Below, in pieces: positions 27,214 to 37,098 of a stretch of 64,000 bases of DNA (within the stretch, counting starts at the first letter, position 1; the number at the start of each line of letters is the position of its first letter). The stretch covers positions 33,510-97,509 of the forward strand of contig NZ_JAGIKZ010000015.1 of assembly GCF_017874625.1 (NCBI RefSeq). The letters run 5' to 3'. Both the position numbers and the translations under genes were made by a program. Under the pieces are notes generated by a model, which saw only the letters and a program-made list of their open reading frames with translations, was not told where the DNA came from and did no database searches. Source of the stretch: Cytobacillus eiseniae. GTDB lineage: Bacteria; Bacillota; Bacilli; Bacillales; Cytobacillaceae.

Positions 27214-29277
27214 CTAGATTATCACTCGACTCCAAAACCGATGAGAGGCAACGCCTTGTACAAATTGATTCACAAAATCAGGATTCTCTTCTGGACCAAG
27301 AAAGACACCAAGACTTCCCCCAAGTTTTTCCTTTTCAATCCATTGCTTGCCCTCATTTGTTCCAATGATTGGTTTATAATGCATAAATGCTTCCTTTACA
27401 AACTGACAGGCTTCCATTTGAAAAACGGGTGTCGCATTTTTCCCCCCATCAACATATACCGCATCAAAAACAACAGATGAATCCGTAATAAACGAATGTT
27501 TCGCTTCCAATTGGTTGTTGCTAGAACTGTTAATGATTCCTTGCCTATCGCTTACAATAGCAGGCATCGCCCCCTCCGCTTGCAAGGCAGCAATGATTTC
27601 TGTAACTTGTTGAAAATCAAATCCATCTGCAATTAGTATGGCCACTTTCCTTGTATATGCCTTTTTCGGTGTGTTTTCCTGACTAAGAGCCGGGGATGAT
27701 TTCGTCACTGTTGAACTCCCCGTTGAAGGCGGGGTACATCCAATATTGATTGCGAACGCTTTCGCCAGCTCTAAGTTGACGTTAGCGAACATATCAACTA
27801 CTCTTTGCTTTACTTCTTTTGTTTTCACCTTGCCTACCTCAAAGGAAAAGGCATTAATAATATGCTGCCTCTCAGGCTCGCTCATACTATTCCAGAAGAG
27901 AGTAGCTTGTGAGAAATGATCCTTAAAGCTATCGCTCCGCGCACGAATCTTATGTCCCTCGACTTTTTCTTGATAGTGAGCATATCCCCCCTCCTTCTCA
28001 CTAACAGGATAAGGAGAATTATTCGCTAACGCGTTTCGATGATGAGCTACCCGCCCTACATTAATTGTTTGACGACCATAGCCATCACGCTGGTTATTGT
28101 GGAACGGGCATACAGAACGGTTAATCGGCAGTTCATGGAAGTTCGGTCCGCCAAGACGAATTAACTGAGTGTCTAAGTATGAAAATAGGCGCCCTTGCAA
28201 AAGTGGATCATTTGAAAAGTCGATTCCCGGTACGACGTTCCCCGGGTGAAAAGCCACCTGCTCGGTCTCCGCAAAAAAGTTGTCAACATTGCGATTCAAA
28301 GTCATTTTTCCGATTAGACGAACGGGCACATCTTCTTCGGGCCAGAGCTTTGTTGCATCTAAAATGTCGAAATCAAAGGCAAACTCATCCTTCTCCTCAA
28401 TGATCTGCACCCCAAGTTCAAATTCGGGATAATTGCCCATTTCGATATTCTCCCATAAATCACGTCGGTTAAAATCGGGGTCTTTCCCACCAATTTTCTC
28501 GGCTTCATCCAATACAAGAGAGTGCGTGCCTAATACTGGTTTCCAGTGGAATTTAACAAAATGTCCCTTTCCTTCTTCATTCACGAAGCGAAAGGTATTC
28601 ACTCCAAAGCCTTCCATCATTCGAAAGCTTCTTGGGAGTGCACGGTCACTCATTGTCCACATCACCATATGAGCGCTCTCCTGATTTTGGCTAATCCAAT
28701 CCCAAAATGTATCATGGGATGCTGTTGCTTGAGGGATCTCATTATGTGGCTCCGGCTTATTGGCGTGTACAAAGTCTGGGAATTTTATCGCATCCTGCAT
28801 AAAAAATACTGGCATATTATTGCAGACTAGATCATAGATTCCTTCTTCTGTATAGAATTTCGTTGCAAACCCGCGAACGTCTCGAGCTGTTTCCTTTGAA
28901 CCTCGAGAACCAATAACAGTTGAAAAACGAACAAAGAGAGGGGTTTTTACATTTGGGTCTTGTAGAAATTTTGCCTTTGTATAGGGCTTCATTGATTCAT
29001 AGACCTCAAAGTACCCATGCGCACCAAACCCACGTGCATGGACGACACGTTCAGGAATCCGTTCATGATCAAAGTGCGTTACCTTTTCCCGAAAATGGAA
29101 ATCCTCCATTAACGTCGGACCACGCTCGCCTGCCTTTAATGAAAACTCATCCTCAGAAATTTTGAGTCCTTGATTTGTCGTCATCACCTTGTCTTCATTA
29201 TCTCTACTCCGAAACGCTTCCAATTGCTCATTTTTACTATTTTCATTTACACTCTTCTTTTCATCGTTCATGTCCAT
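27214..29277 (-). CDS. katE: Large-subunit (clade 2) catalase, KatE/HPII type
   Basis: A 687-residue heme catalase that breaks H2O2 into water and oxygen. Distal His80 ([11 protein letters not shown]), Asn153 (CNNMPVFF) and proximal Tyr367 (RLFSYLDTQ) are in place. After the core (to about 510) a linker leads to the flavodoxin/PfpI-like C-terminal domain ([18 protein letters not shown] onward), the mark of clade 2. Large catalases of Bacillus are usually general-stress or sporulation controlled; no clear sigma-B promoter was found upstream. The symbol follows the B. subtilis large catalase. Confidence 0.93.
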   Translation of the reverse strand: MDMNDEKKSVNENSKNEQLEAFRSRDNEDKVMTTNQGLKISEDEFSLKAGERGPTLMEDFHFREKVTHFDHERIPERVVHARGFGAHGYFEVYESMKPYTKAKFLQDPNVKTPLFVRFSTVIGSRGSKETARDVRGFATKFYTEEGIYDLVCNNMPVFFMQDAIKFPDFVHANKPEPHNEIPQATASHDTFWDWISQNQESAHMVMWTMSDRALPRSFRMMEGFGVNTFRFVNEEGKGHFVKFHWKPVLGTHSLVLDEAEKIGGKDPDFNRRDLWENIEMGNYPEFELGVQIIEEKDEFAFDFDILDATKLWPEEDVPVRLIGKMTLNRNVDNFFAETEQVAFHPGNVVPGIDFSNDPLLQGRLFSYLDTQLIRLGGPNFHELPINRSVCPFHNNQRDGYGRQTINVGRVAHHRNALANNSPYPVSEKEGGYAHYQEKVEGHKIRARSDSFKDHFSQATLFWNSMSEPERQHIINAFSFEVGKVKTKEVKQRVVDMFANVNLELAKAFAINIGCTPPSTGSSTVTKSSPALSQENTPKKAYTRKVAILIADGFDFQQVTEIIAALQAEGAMPAIVSDRQGIINSSSNNQLEAKHSFITDSSVVFDAVYVDGGKNATPVFQMEACQFVKEAFMHYKPIIGTNEGKQWIEKEKLGGSLGVFLGPEENPDFVNQFVQGVASHRFWSRVII

Positions 29278-29483
29278 TACATCCTCCTGATCATGGCTAA
29301 TTATTCCACTGATTATTATTCGAAATTTACATATAAAATATGTACTATTTTTATTAGGCAGGAATAAGATCTAGTTAAATCGGAATAGAACCGTTTTCTT
29401 CACATTTATCTTTACTATATAAATGAAGATGTATTTAAACTACTATGATTGATTTCAACCCATTCAAATTTAAGTTTTAAATC

Positions 29484-29529
29484 ATAAAAAAAGTAGTGGA
29501 GCATTTATATTAGAGCTCCTCTACTTTTC
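29484..29529 (+). terminator. Hairpin terminator between katE and pbuE
   Basis: AAAAGTAG-GGAGC-type left arm and GCTCC-CTACTTTT right arm enclose a 12-nt loop, flanked by A and T runs. Its place upstream of both divergent genes suggests it ends a lost or antisense transcript, or insulates the two promoters. Confidence 0.5.
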
Positions 29530-29614
29530 AAGTTGCCTTATCAGTAATTACTTTAATAGAGATATTAATTTACATATTTTCAATTGAAAGAAGCACATTT
29601 GTAAAAATTAGCAC

Positions 29615-29643
29615 TTGATTAATTAGATGGTAGCTAGTAAACT
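29615..29643 (+). promoter_or_regulatory. Probable pbuE promoter
   Basis: TTGATT (29615-29620), 17 bp, TAAACT (29638-29643). Transcription would begin about 28 nt before the riboswitch aptamer. Match only. Confidence 0.45.
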
Positions 29644-29677
29644 ATTCAAAGTATTGTATTACAATAAATGAATATAC

Positions 29678-29790
29678 CTGTATAACCTCGAGAATATGGC
29701 TTGAGGGTCTCTACCAGGAACCTTAAAATCCTGATTACAGAAAATGAATGAATCGTTCATTTTTTGTAATCAGGATTTTTTTATTTTTTA
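29678..29790 (+). promoter_or_regulatory. Adenine-sensing purine riboswitch with terminator platform
   Basis: The aptamer spans 29678-29740: P1 CTGTA/TACAG, P2 CTCGAG-AATATGG-CTTGAG, J2/3 GTCTCTACC, P3 CAGGA-ACCTTAAAA-TCCTG. The specificity base in GATTAC (29735) is U, which pairs with adenine; guanine switches have C (GACTAC). The 3' strand of the aptamer (AATCCTGATTACAG) also forms the left arm of a long terminator ending in a T run at about 29790. Adenine binding should block the terminator and turn on the efflux gene downstream, as for B. subtilis pbuE. Confidence 0.95.
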
Positions 29791-29813
29791 TTAGAAAGGA
29801 CGTAAAGCAAATT

Positions 29814-30998
29814 ATGAATCTAAAAGTTTTTATCCTCGCCTTATCAACGATTGCAGTTGGACTCGTTGAATTAATAGTAGGTGGCATCCTGCCAACGATT
29901 GCAAATGATTTCAATGTCTCATTAGGCTCTGCCGGACAACTAATTACGATTTTTGCATTGGTTTATGCGATTGCCGGTCCTGTGCTGCTCGTTCTAACGA
30001 GTAAAATAGAGCGAAAAAAGGTGTATCTCATTTCCTTGTTTATTTTTTTCATCAGCAATATATTAACCTATTTTAGTCCCAATTTTACTTTTATGATGAT
30101 TGCAAGGGTTTTGAGCGCTATGAGTACGGCACTCATTGTTGTTCTTTCCTTAACGATCGCTGCAAAAATTGTTTTGCCAGCACATCGTGCAAAAGCGCTT
30201 GGTCTCATTTATATGGGGATTAGTTCATCACTAGTGATGGGCGTGCCACTCGGCATTCTTATTTCTGATCATTTTGGCTGGCGCGTAATTTTCCTTGGAA
30301 TTGCCTTGTTATCGATCGGTTCCTTTGTGCTAATTTCCATCTTTTTAGAGCGTGTACCTGGAGAAAAAACGATTCCACTTTCACAGCAATTAAAAGCAGT
30401 GGCTAGTTTAAAAATCGGCAGTGCACATCTTGCTACAATGTTTACGCTAGCAGGACATTATACGCTATATGCATACTTCACACCATTTTTGGAGTCAGAG
30501 TTGCATCTGAGTTCCAATTGGATTAGTATTTGTTATTTATTATTTGGGATTGCAGCAGTTAGTGGCGGTGCATTCGGGGGAACTCTATCAGATTCGATTG
30601 GCGCTCATAAAAGTATTCTCGTAGTCATCAGTTCATTTGCAGTGGTGCTATTCTTATTGCCATTTACTACATTTTCATTAATTGTCTTCATCCCAATGAT
30701 GATGATTTGGGCAGCACTAAGCTGGAGTCTAGCTCCACCACAACAAAGCTACTTAATCCAAACTGATCCTGCTACATCTGACATTCAGCAAAGCTTCAAT
30801 AATTCAGCATTACAAATTGGGATTTCTCTAGGCTCAGGATTTGGCGGCATCGTATTAAGTCAAACGGGAACAGTTTCCCATGCTGCTTGGTTTGGTGGTG
30901 CCATTGTCATCATTGCCTTGCTATGCGCTGTCTTTTCTTTAACAAGAAAAACGGGAACAAGAGAAACAACTATGATCGCTTCGGGAGTACAAAAATAG
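29814..30998 (+). CDS. pbuE: Purine base/nucleoside efflux pump PbuE (MFS)
   Basis: The start is ATG 29814 behind AGAAAGGA; upstream in-frame codons lie inside the riboswitch terminator. The 394-residue protein has twelve membrane helices and closely follows B. subtilis PbuE, for example [34 protein letters not shown] and [13 protein letters not shown]. PbuE exports adenine, hypoxanthine and related purines and so protects against excess. The adenine ON riboswitch directly upstream supports the assignment. Confidence 0.96.
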   Translation: MNLKVFILALSTIAVGLVELIVGGILPTIANDFNVSLGSAGQLITIFALVYAIAGPVLLVLTSKIERKKVYLISLFIFFISNILTYFSPNFTFMMIARVLSAMSTALIVVLSLTIAAKIVLPAHRAKALGLIYMGISSSLVMGVPLGILISDHFGWRVIFLGIALLSIGSFVLISIFLERVPGEKTIPLSQQLKAVASLKIGSAHLATMFTLAGHYTLYAYFTPFLESELHLSSNWISICYLLFGIAAVSGGAFGGTLSDSIGAHKSILVVISSFAVVLFLLPFTTFSLIVFIPMMMIWAALSWSLAPPQQSYLIQTDPATSDIQQSFNNSALQIGISLGSGFGGIVLSQTGTVSHAAWFGGAIVIIALLCAVFSLTRKTGTRETTMIASGVQK

Positions 30999-31058
30999 TA
31001 CGCTTATAAAAACATATTTAAATCAAAATGTATAAAAGCATTCGAAATTACAGCAAAA

Positions 31059-31100
31059 GAATCGCATGGATTCGTGTAAAAATCCATGCGATTCTTTTTT
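31059..31100 (+). terminator. Terminator after pbuE
   Basis: AGAATCGCATGGATT and AATCCATGCGATTCT form a 15-bp stem followed by a T run. Confidence 0.9.
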
Positions 31101-31132
31101 ATTTGTTTTATTAACTCCATATGCGCATGACA

Positions 31133-31330
31133 CAATTTTTTTGTGGACATGGAGTACGTTATTATCATAAATCAAGCTATTTTGAAGAGTTTACGGACAC
31201 TGAGTACGTTATTTGCTAATCATTTGGTGAATAGAACACTCTTTTGGATAAATAACGGAACGTCTGTCCGCTAAAAATACGAAAGCATAATGATTGTAGC
31301 AAATAACGGAACCTATGTCCTGCTAATCAC
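31133..31330 (-). repeat. Dispersed about 190-bp element with four internal motifs, copy 2 (inverted)
   Basis: The reverse complement of this segment aligns end to end with 11157-11358, sharing the two GTTCCGTTATTT motifs, the AAGAGTGTT linker, two AATAACGTACTC motifs and ATTTATGATAATAACG. It lies between the convergent pbuE and SDR genes. Confidence 0.8.
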
Positions 31331-31372
31331 ACATAGTGACAACAGTTGCTGTCACTATGTTAATTAGCTAGA

Positions 31373-32107
31373 TTACATTGCTGTTAATCCACCATCAACG
31401 ATAAATTCAGAACCTGTTGAATAGCTTGACTCATCAGAAGCTAAGTAAAGAACGATATTTGTTACTTCTTCTGGTTGTGCTACACGTTTTAATGGGATAT
31501 GCTTGGCAAATTCATCTACAGCAGCTTTGGTATCTTCCTGCACAACCATTGGAGTTGCGATCACACCTGGGTGTACAGAATTGACTCTGATGCCATAGTT
31601 TGAACATTCCATTGCTGCTGCTTTTGTTATGCCGCGAACAGCAAATTTCGTATCCGTATACCCAATTGCACCACCAACAATGCCATTGATAGATGAAATA
31701 TTAATAATAGAACCACCGCCTGCTTTTTGCATGGACGGAATCACTGTCTTCATTCCTAAAAATACAGATACTTGATTAATATCCACAATACGACGGTACT
31801 CTTCTTCTGTCGTCTGTAGAATTGATTTTGCCATCGTAATCCCTGCATTGTTTACTAAAATATTAACAGGTCCAAACTTTTCTTCAGCTTTCGCAACTAC
31901 AACTTCCCAATCTTCTGCTTTTGTTACGTTTTGTTTTACAAATAAAACATTTTCCCCCAATTCACTTGCAAGCGCCATTCCTTTTTCTTCATTTAAATCG
32001 GTTATCACTACTTTTGCTCCTTCTGCTACAAAACGACGGGCATGTGATTCCCCCATCCCTTGAGCAGCACCTGTGATCATTGCAATTTTACCTTCTAAAC
32101 GAGTCAT
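31373..32107 (-). CDS. Short-chain dehydrogenase/reductase
   Basis: ATG 32107 follows AGGAGG at 8 nt; an upstream in-frame ATG at 32137 has no such site. The 244-residue protein is a classical SDR: cofactor motif TGAAQGMGESHA (12-23), NNAG (86-89), catalytic Ser138/139 and Tyr150-x3-Lys154 (GYTDTK), and the PG motif after VNSVHPG. Asp37 in VVITDLN suggests NAD preference. Sequence style is close to glucose 1-dehydrogenase and 3-alpha/20-beta-hydroxysteroid dehydrogenase-type SDRs; substrate unknown. A TetR regulator is divergently encoded. Confidence 0.9.
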   Translation of the reverse strand: MTRLEGKIAMITGAAQGMGESHARRFVAEGAKVVITDLNEEKGMALASELGENVLFVKQNVTKAEDWEVVVAKAEEKFGPVNILVNNAGITMAKSILQTTEEEYRRIVDINQVSVFLGMKTVIPSMQKAGGGSIINISSINGIVGGAIGYTDTKFAVRGITKAAAMECSNYGIRVNSVHPGVIATPMVVQEDTKAAVDEFAKHIPLKRVAQPEEVTNIVLYLASDESSYSTGSEFIVDGGLTAM

Positions 32108-32348
32108 TACTGAACGCCTCCTATTAAATTCTGTCAATCTATTCTATATCTTGTCACAATGAACAAATATCCATCACGAATAAATTTAAACTACAAATGT
32201 AAAATAACAGAATTCTGAGTAAATGTCAAAAGAGATGATTTCATGTCAAAAAAGGCTTTTATATGATCAAATGCACAATTAAAACGCACTCCTTTGATTC
32301 ATGATATACTTTGTGTAAAATGTTCGGCGCAAGGTGAGATGAAAACAA

Positions 32349-32939
32349 GTGGCAAATGAGGATCGTCGTATCTTAAGAACACGAAATAATTTAAAGAAGG
32401 CAATGTTGGATTTATTAAAGGAGAGCAATTTCCAAGAAGTCTCGATTACAAAGATTGCAAAGGCTGCTCGTTGTAATCGTGTGACATTTTATTCGCATTA
32501 TGAGAACAGCACACAACTACTAGCTGACATCTTTCACGATTATTTAGATGAGCTTGCGCGGTACTATAGAGATAGCTTTAAAAGGAAAAAGACGTTTCTT
32601 TTATCCGAACCTTCACGAAGTGTTCCAATCTTTGAATTTGTATTTAATAATCAATTTGTATTTTCGCTTATGTTAATGGGTGAAGTAATACCAGGTTCAC
32701 AAAATATTTTTTGTGAAACCATTTCAGCGATTAGCCGCAACGAGTTACTATTGAAAAATGACGTAGAGGTGTGGTTTGATATTGAAGCAATTAATTCCTA
32801 TGAAACATACGCCTTACTAGGTATATTTATTTACTGGATTAAAGAAGGATTTAAAAGTTCTCCTGAAGAAATGGCGAAAAGACTATCATTCTTACATTCA
32901 ATCACATTAGATGAAGTCATCGTTAAAAATCATGAATAA
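32349..32939 (+). CDS. TetR family transcriptional regulator
   Basis: A 196-residue regulator that starts at GTG 32349 behind AAGGTGA. Its N-terminal helix-turn-helix (VSITKIAKAARCNRVTFYSHYEN, about 30-52) is of the TetR type, with a divergent C-terminal ligand domain resembling the TetR_C_7/DhaS group. It faces away from the SDR gene across 240 bp that contain two ATGTCAAAA direct repeats (near 32222 and 32243), so it likely controls the SDR and itself. Confidence 0.85.
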   Translation: MANEDRRILRTRNNLKKAMLDLLKESNFQEVSITKIAKAARCNRVTFYSHYENSTQLLADIFHDYLDELARYYRDSFKRKKTFLLSEPSRSVPIFEFVFNNQFVFSLMLMGEVIPGSQNIFCETISAISRNELLLKNDVEVWFDIEAINSYETYALLGIFIYWIKEGFKSSPEEMAKRLSFLHSITLDEVIVKNHE

Positions 32940-33263
32940 ATCGGAGAGGCCAATACTTAGTCGATTAATTCATTTTTCAAACTAAGAAAGACAGCAATCA
33001 ATGGTGATTTTTCCGTCCCACATTTATTTGATTCGACTTTTACATAAAGGGAGCCTGCCCCTTGGGATAAGTAGTTTGGTTAAGAGGTAGAAAAATAAAA
33101 AGTATTTCAGCAAGCGATTAGCATAGGTTTTAACCATTTGGAAATGCTATTGGTCACAATATAAAATATGTATTAAAAATAAGGCAAATTGATTATATTA
33201 ATTATCTAGGAACAAGAAGATCCGCACTTATCAGTTGGGGAATTAGGTTGAGCAGCCAAACAG

Positions 33264-33458
33264 ATTAATAAGCGGAAAATTTCCGCCTATTTCATAATTA
33301 TTAATAAAAAAAGCACAAATAAGCGGAGAAATTCCGCCTATTGTCTCAAAAAACCCAAAAATGGGGACTTTGGCAGCAAATAAGCGGAATAACTCCGCTT
33401 ATTTCCCCAAAAGTGAGCTCTATTCTGCATTTAACCGGAATAACTCCGCTTAATTTAC
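33264..33458 (+). repeat. Dispersed AAGCGGAAA palindrome element, copy 2
   Basis: Four cores (AATAAGCGGAAAATTTCCG near 33266, then near 33317, 33377 and 33434) spaced as in the copy at 52654-52846, with shared linkers (TAATTATTAATAAAAAA, CCAAAAATG, GAGCT...ATTCTGCATTTAA). It sits in the gap between the TetR and nitroreductase genes; the rest of that gap (32940-33263) shows nothing recognisable. Confidence 0.85.
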
Positions 33459-33529
33459 TTTTGCTGGTTACTCATTTTAACAATACTCACATCATTCCAC
33501 CGTTTAAATAACCTATTACTTTCATAGCC

Positions 33530-34309
33530 TTAATCATTATTCATAAAGTTCTGCTTCTCCAAGTAATTCAATAAAGTTTGTGAAAACTCAATATGTGATT
33601 CTTTCGTATACTTGGCAATCGTATAGACCTGTGCTAGATTCTTCAATCCCAGTCGTTCGGTCATTTCCTTTAACCTAGGAATGTCCATGTAACGTTGCCA
33701 GCCCTTTTCATTTCTTTCTTTGTAGATGTCTTTGATTTCCTCATCTGAATAATCACGATACTGATCATAGTGAACCACTCCATGACTTGGCAATCGATCA
33801 CGTGTAGGAGGATTTTCGGCAGGATAGCCTAATGAATAGCCCACAACTGGGACAACATTTGGCGGCAAGTTTAGGAGTTCACCAATTTGATCACAATTCG
33901 CAAGCGTTGAGCCCATATAGCATATACCTAATCCAGCATTCTCTGCTGCTAATGCACAGTTTTGCGCTGCTAATGTAGCATCAATCGCCCCGATCATAAA
34001 GCTCATAAGATTATCAAAATGGATTGGTGCATCATTGAGTTCAAGCCATTTCCTCATGCGATTAAAATCAGCACAAAAGGTTAATAGAATTGGTGCATCA
34101 ACAACCATCGATTGTTCCATATGTGCAGGATACAATTTCTCCCTAAGCTCTTTATCTTTTGTGACAATAATCGAATATGACTGCATATTGCCGCTTGATG
34201 AGGCGCGAATACCTGCATCTAGTATATCCTCTAGCAGTTCTTGACTTACTTCTCGGTCTTCATATTCTCGTATCGATCTGTGTCCAAATATCACATCATT
34301 TAATTCCAA
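33530..34309 (-). CDS. Nitroreductase family protein (NfsA/FRP-like)
   Basis: The frame is open from 34366, but TTG 34309 sits 8 nt behind AAGGAG and starts the family sequence (LELNDVIFGHRSIREYED), giving about 259 residues. The HRSIREY motif binds FMN; GLGICYMGS and VPVVGYSLGYP are further family segments. Such enzymes reduce nitroaromatics, quinones or flavins with NAD(P)H in the cytoplasm. Natural substrate unknown. It seems monocistronic. Confidence 0.88.
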   Translation of the reverse strand: MELNDVIFGHRSIREYEDREVSQELLEDILDAGIRASSSGNMQSYSIIVTKDKELREKLYPAHMEQSMVVDAPILLTFCADFNRMRKWLELNDAPIHFDNLMSFMIGAIDATLAAQNCALAAENAGLGICYMGSTLANCDQIGELLNLPPNVVPVVGYSLGYPAENPPTRDRLPSHGVVHYDQYRDYSDEEIKDIYKERNEKGWQRYMDIPRLKEMTERLGLKNLAQVYTIAKYTKESHIEFSQTLLNYLEKQNFMNND

Positions 34310-34600
34310 AACAATCACTCCTTCTGTGCTGTATAAGTTTGAGTCATTTTGTGTAAAAAGGTCCAAATTCCGCGTCTAAATTCCTGCTACCAGGAGATAA
34401 ATAGATTCTACTTTATACTATATCACAAGTTTAGAATAATCTGATAAAGGATAAGAAGTTTCCACTCCCTTCAAACTCTTCAGCAAAGCAGATGATAGAA
34501 TTATGAGTGATTTTCTAGTGAATCCAATCGAATAAATATATATTCCTATCATTCTCTATTATAATTGAGCTATAAAGCTTGAGAGAGAGGATATTCGTAA

Positions 34601-35197
34601 ATGGAGAAAATAGATTTTTCAACGGATGCCGTTACTTCTGAAAAAGAATTAAGAGAAATAATTGGCACTCCGCATGAATACGTCGTAAAAAAGGAAATTT
34701 CAATGCTAGATGACCATTGTAAAAAATTTATTTCGATGTCACCATTATTTTTCCTTTCTACATCGGGTGCAGACGGAAGATGTGATGTTTCACCTCGAGG
34801 GGATTTTCCAAACAACATCCTCGTATTAAATAACGAGCAATTAGTCCTACCTAATCGTCCTGGCAACAAAAGAGTGGATTCCTTTGAAAACATTTTATCA
34901 AATCCACATGTAGGGCTTGTTTTTCTTATTCCAGGATTAGATGAAGTCTTACGCATAAATGGAAAAGCAACCATTATCAACAACAAAGAAATCTTAGAGC
35001 AAATGAGTCTGAATGGAAAGCCACCATTACTTGGGATTGGAGTGGATGTAGAAGAATGTTATATCCATTGTTCTCGTGCACTGAAAAAATCAAGCATTTG
35101 GAACGAAGAGACTTGGAAAAACAAAGAAACACTTCCTTCCAGTCTTGAAATATTTCATGCACATCTTAAGATTAATGGAGTGGATATAAAGAAATAA
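34601..35197 (+). CDS. Pyridoxamine 5'-phosphate oxidase-like FMN-binding protein
   Basis: A 198-residue protein of the PPOX split-barrel family (MSMEG_1061-like). The segment FFLSTSGADGRCDVSPRGD and LVLPNRPGNKRVDSFENIL correspond to the flavin-binding barrel, and VGLVFLIPGLDEVLRINGKA to the following strands. Members bind FMN or F420 and reduce small molecules, often of unknown identity. Its Shine-Dalgarno site (GAGAGAGG) is weak. A clear terminator follows. Confidence 0.82.
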   Translation: MEKIDFSTDAVTSEKELREIIGTPHEYVVKKEISMLDDHCKKFISMSPLFFLSTSGADGRCDVSPRGDFPNNILVLNNEQLVLPNRPGNKRVDSFENILSNPHVGLVFLIPGLDEVLRINGKATIINNKEILEQMSLNGKPPLLGIGVDVEECYIHCSRALKKSSIWNEETWKNKETLPSSLEIFHAHLKINGVDIKK

Positions 35198-35220
35198 AGA
35201 TCACTGAGAAGAACATACTA

Positions 35221-35262
35221 GCCTAAAAAATCAAGTGAAGCATACACCTGATTTTTTAGGTT
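35221..35262 (+). terminator. Terminator between the PPOX-like gene and the siderophore operon
   Basis: CCTAAAAAATCA and TGATTTTTTAGG form a 12-bp stem, able to work in both directions between convergent genes. Confidence 0.75.
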
Positions 35263-35286
35263 ATCTATATACTTTACAAATAAAAA

Positions 35287-36081
35287 CTATTTTAAAACAT
35301 CATACAAATAACAAATAGGAATATCGAATTCAGGATCACGAATGATACGAGCATCAATTTGAAATACTTCTTTCAACACTTCCCGTGTAATAATTTCAAA
35401 CGGTGTGCCGCATTTAATTACTTCCCCTTGTTTCATCGTAATTAAATACTGAGAAAAGCGAGCAGCATGATTAATGTCATGCAGTACCATGACAATTGTA
35501 CAGCCATGCTTTTCATTCAAAGACTTAACTATATTTAACACTTCTAATTGGTGTGCTATATCTAAATAAGTTGTCGGTTCATCAAGCAATAATATTTTTG
35601 TTTCTTGAGCAAGCGCCATCGCAAGCCATACACGTTGTTGCTGCCCCCCAGATAATTGCGATAATTCGCGATCCCGAAATTCAATCGTATTTGTTGCCGT
35701 CATTGCCCACTCAATCATTTCTATATCACGAGCTGTTAAGCGATTGACATTTTTCCGATGTGGATAACGGCCATAAGAAATAAGTTCTTCCACCTTCAGC
35801 TGACCTGGTGCAGTTGGAGATTGTGATAACAATGCCAATTGTTTAGCAATTTCCTTTGTCGACAAAGTATCCATATTTTGATCTTGAATAAAAATTTGTC
35901 CGCCCTGTTTTTTTAAAATACGTCCAATCGTTTTTAATAGCGTGGACTTTCCACAACCGTTCGGGCCGATAATCGTTGTTATCTTTCCTCCTTCAATCGA
36001 TACATTCACTTCATTTAATATTTTCATATTTTCATACCCTGCTGATAATTGTTCGATGCTGAAGGCAGTATTCATCTTCAT
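35287..36081 (-). CDS. Iron-siderophore ABC transporter ATP-binding protein
   Basis: A 264-residue FecE-type ATPase: Walker A IIGPNGCGKSTLL (about 37-49), signature LSGGQQQRVWLAMALAQ, Walker B ILLLDEPTTYLDIAHQ and the switch His in VLHDINHAAR. It powers the two FecCD-type permeases encoded upstream in the operon, whose last gene starts 1 bp before it. Confidence 0.93.
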   Translation of the reverse strand: MKMNTAFSIEQLSAGYENMKILNEVNVSIEGGKITTIIGPNGCGKSTLLKTIGRILKKQGGQIFIQDQNMDTLSTKEIAKQLALLSQSPTAPGQLKVEELISYGRYPHRKNVNRLTARDIEMIEWAMTATNTIEFRDRELSQLSGGQQQRVWLAMALAQETKILLLDEPTTYLDIAHQLEVLNIVKSLNEKHGCTIVMVLHDINHAARFSQYLITMKQGEVIKCGTPFEIITREVLKEVFQIDARIIRDPEFDIPICYLYDVLK

Positions 36082-37098
36082 TCACCCTTTCGCTTTTACA
36101 AGTAAGTATAAAAAGTAAGGAATTCCTATAATAGAAACGACTACTCCTACAGATAATTCAGACGGTGCAAAGACTGTTTTTGCTATAAAATCAGAGAATA
36201 CGAGAAGTGCAGCTCCGATTAACGCTGCAATGGGCATAACAAATTGATGACGAACACCAACTAATTTTTGCGCAATATGGGGTGCCATTAACCCAATAAA
36301 TCCGATACTGCCTGAAACGGAGACACACGCACTAACTAATCCTACACTTGCAAGAAGCAATACGATTTTTTCACGTTCCAAAGCAATCCCTAAACTTTTA
36401 ATGTTATCTTCCTCTAGTTGGAAATAATCGAGCAAATACGCCTTTTTATATGTATAAATTCCGAAAATAATGATCCATGGGAGCATGGCTACAATAAAGA
36501 TCCAGTTTGCATTATAAATCGAACCTGACATCCATAGGGCAGCGGATTCAAAATCTTTCGAGTTCATTTTTAATGAAAAATACATTGATAATGCACCAAA
36601 GCCGCTATTAATAGCAATCCCTGTCAAAATTAACCTCTGCATATCTAAGCGACCATGTTTATACGAAAATAGAAAAATAAGGGCAGCCGCAAGAATTCCG
36701 CCAACAAATCCAAATAGTGGCATCATCATAATTGATACCCAACTGCTTATATCCGCACTAACTACTTGGACTTGAAAGAAAAACATAAAAATAACGATGG
36801 CACTTCCTGCCCCTGCATTTATCCCTAAAATCCCTGGGTCTGCTAATCCGTTTCGGGTAATGCCCTGGAGGACAACACCTGCTAGCCCTAGTCCAATACC
36901 AACTAATGTCGCAATAACAATACGAGGCAAGCGAAAATCAAAAATAACTAAATCAAACTTCTCGTTTGGCTCGATACGAAGGAGTGTTTTCAACACGTCT
37001 AAAAGCGACAGATCAAAAGCTCCATTTATAATATGCAAATAGCTCCCCATGAAAAGCACAACAAAAAAAGCAGCAAATGTGAGGGAAAAACGTTTCAT
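36082..37098 (-). CDS. Iron-siderophore ABC transporter permease (FecCD family), second
   Basis: A 338-residue permease with about nine or ten helices and the family segments GITRNGLADPGILGINAGAG and GSIGFIGLMAPHIAQKLVG. It overlaps the preceding permease gene by one base and forms with it a heterodimeric channel for a ferric siderophore, as FeuB/FeuC do. Confidence 0.94.
   Translation of the reverse strand: MKRFSLTFAAFFVVLFMGSYLHIINGAFDLSLLDVLKTLLRIEPNEKFDLVIFDFRLPRIVIATLVGIGLGLAGVVLQGITRNGLADPGILGINAGAGSAIVIFMFFFQVQVVSADISSWVSIMMMPLFGFVGGILAAALIFLFSYKHGRLDMQRLILTGIAINSGFGALSMYFSLKMNSKDFESAALWMSGSIYNANWIFIVAMLPWIIIFGIYTYKKAYLLDYFQLEEDNIKSLGIALEREKIVLLLASVGLVSACVSVSGSIGFIGLMAPHIAQKLVGVRHQFVMPIAALIGAALLVFSDFIAKTVFAPSELSVGVVVSIIGIPYFLYLLVKAKG

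Noticed and set aside
27214..29277. Fusion of a catalase and a separate protease-like gene
   Set aside because: The PfpI-like C-terminal domain is a normal part of clade 2 catalases.
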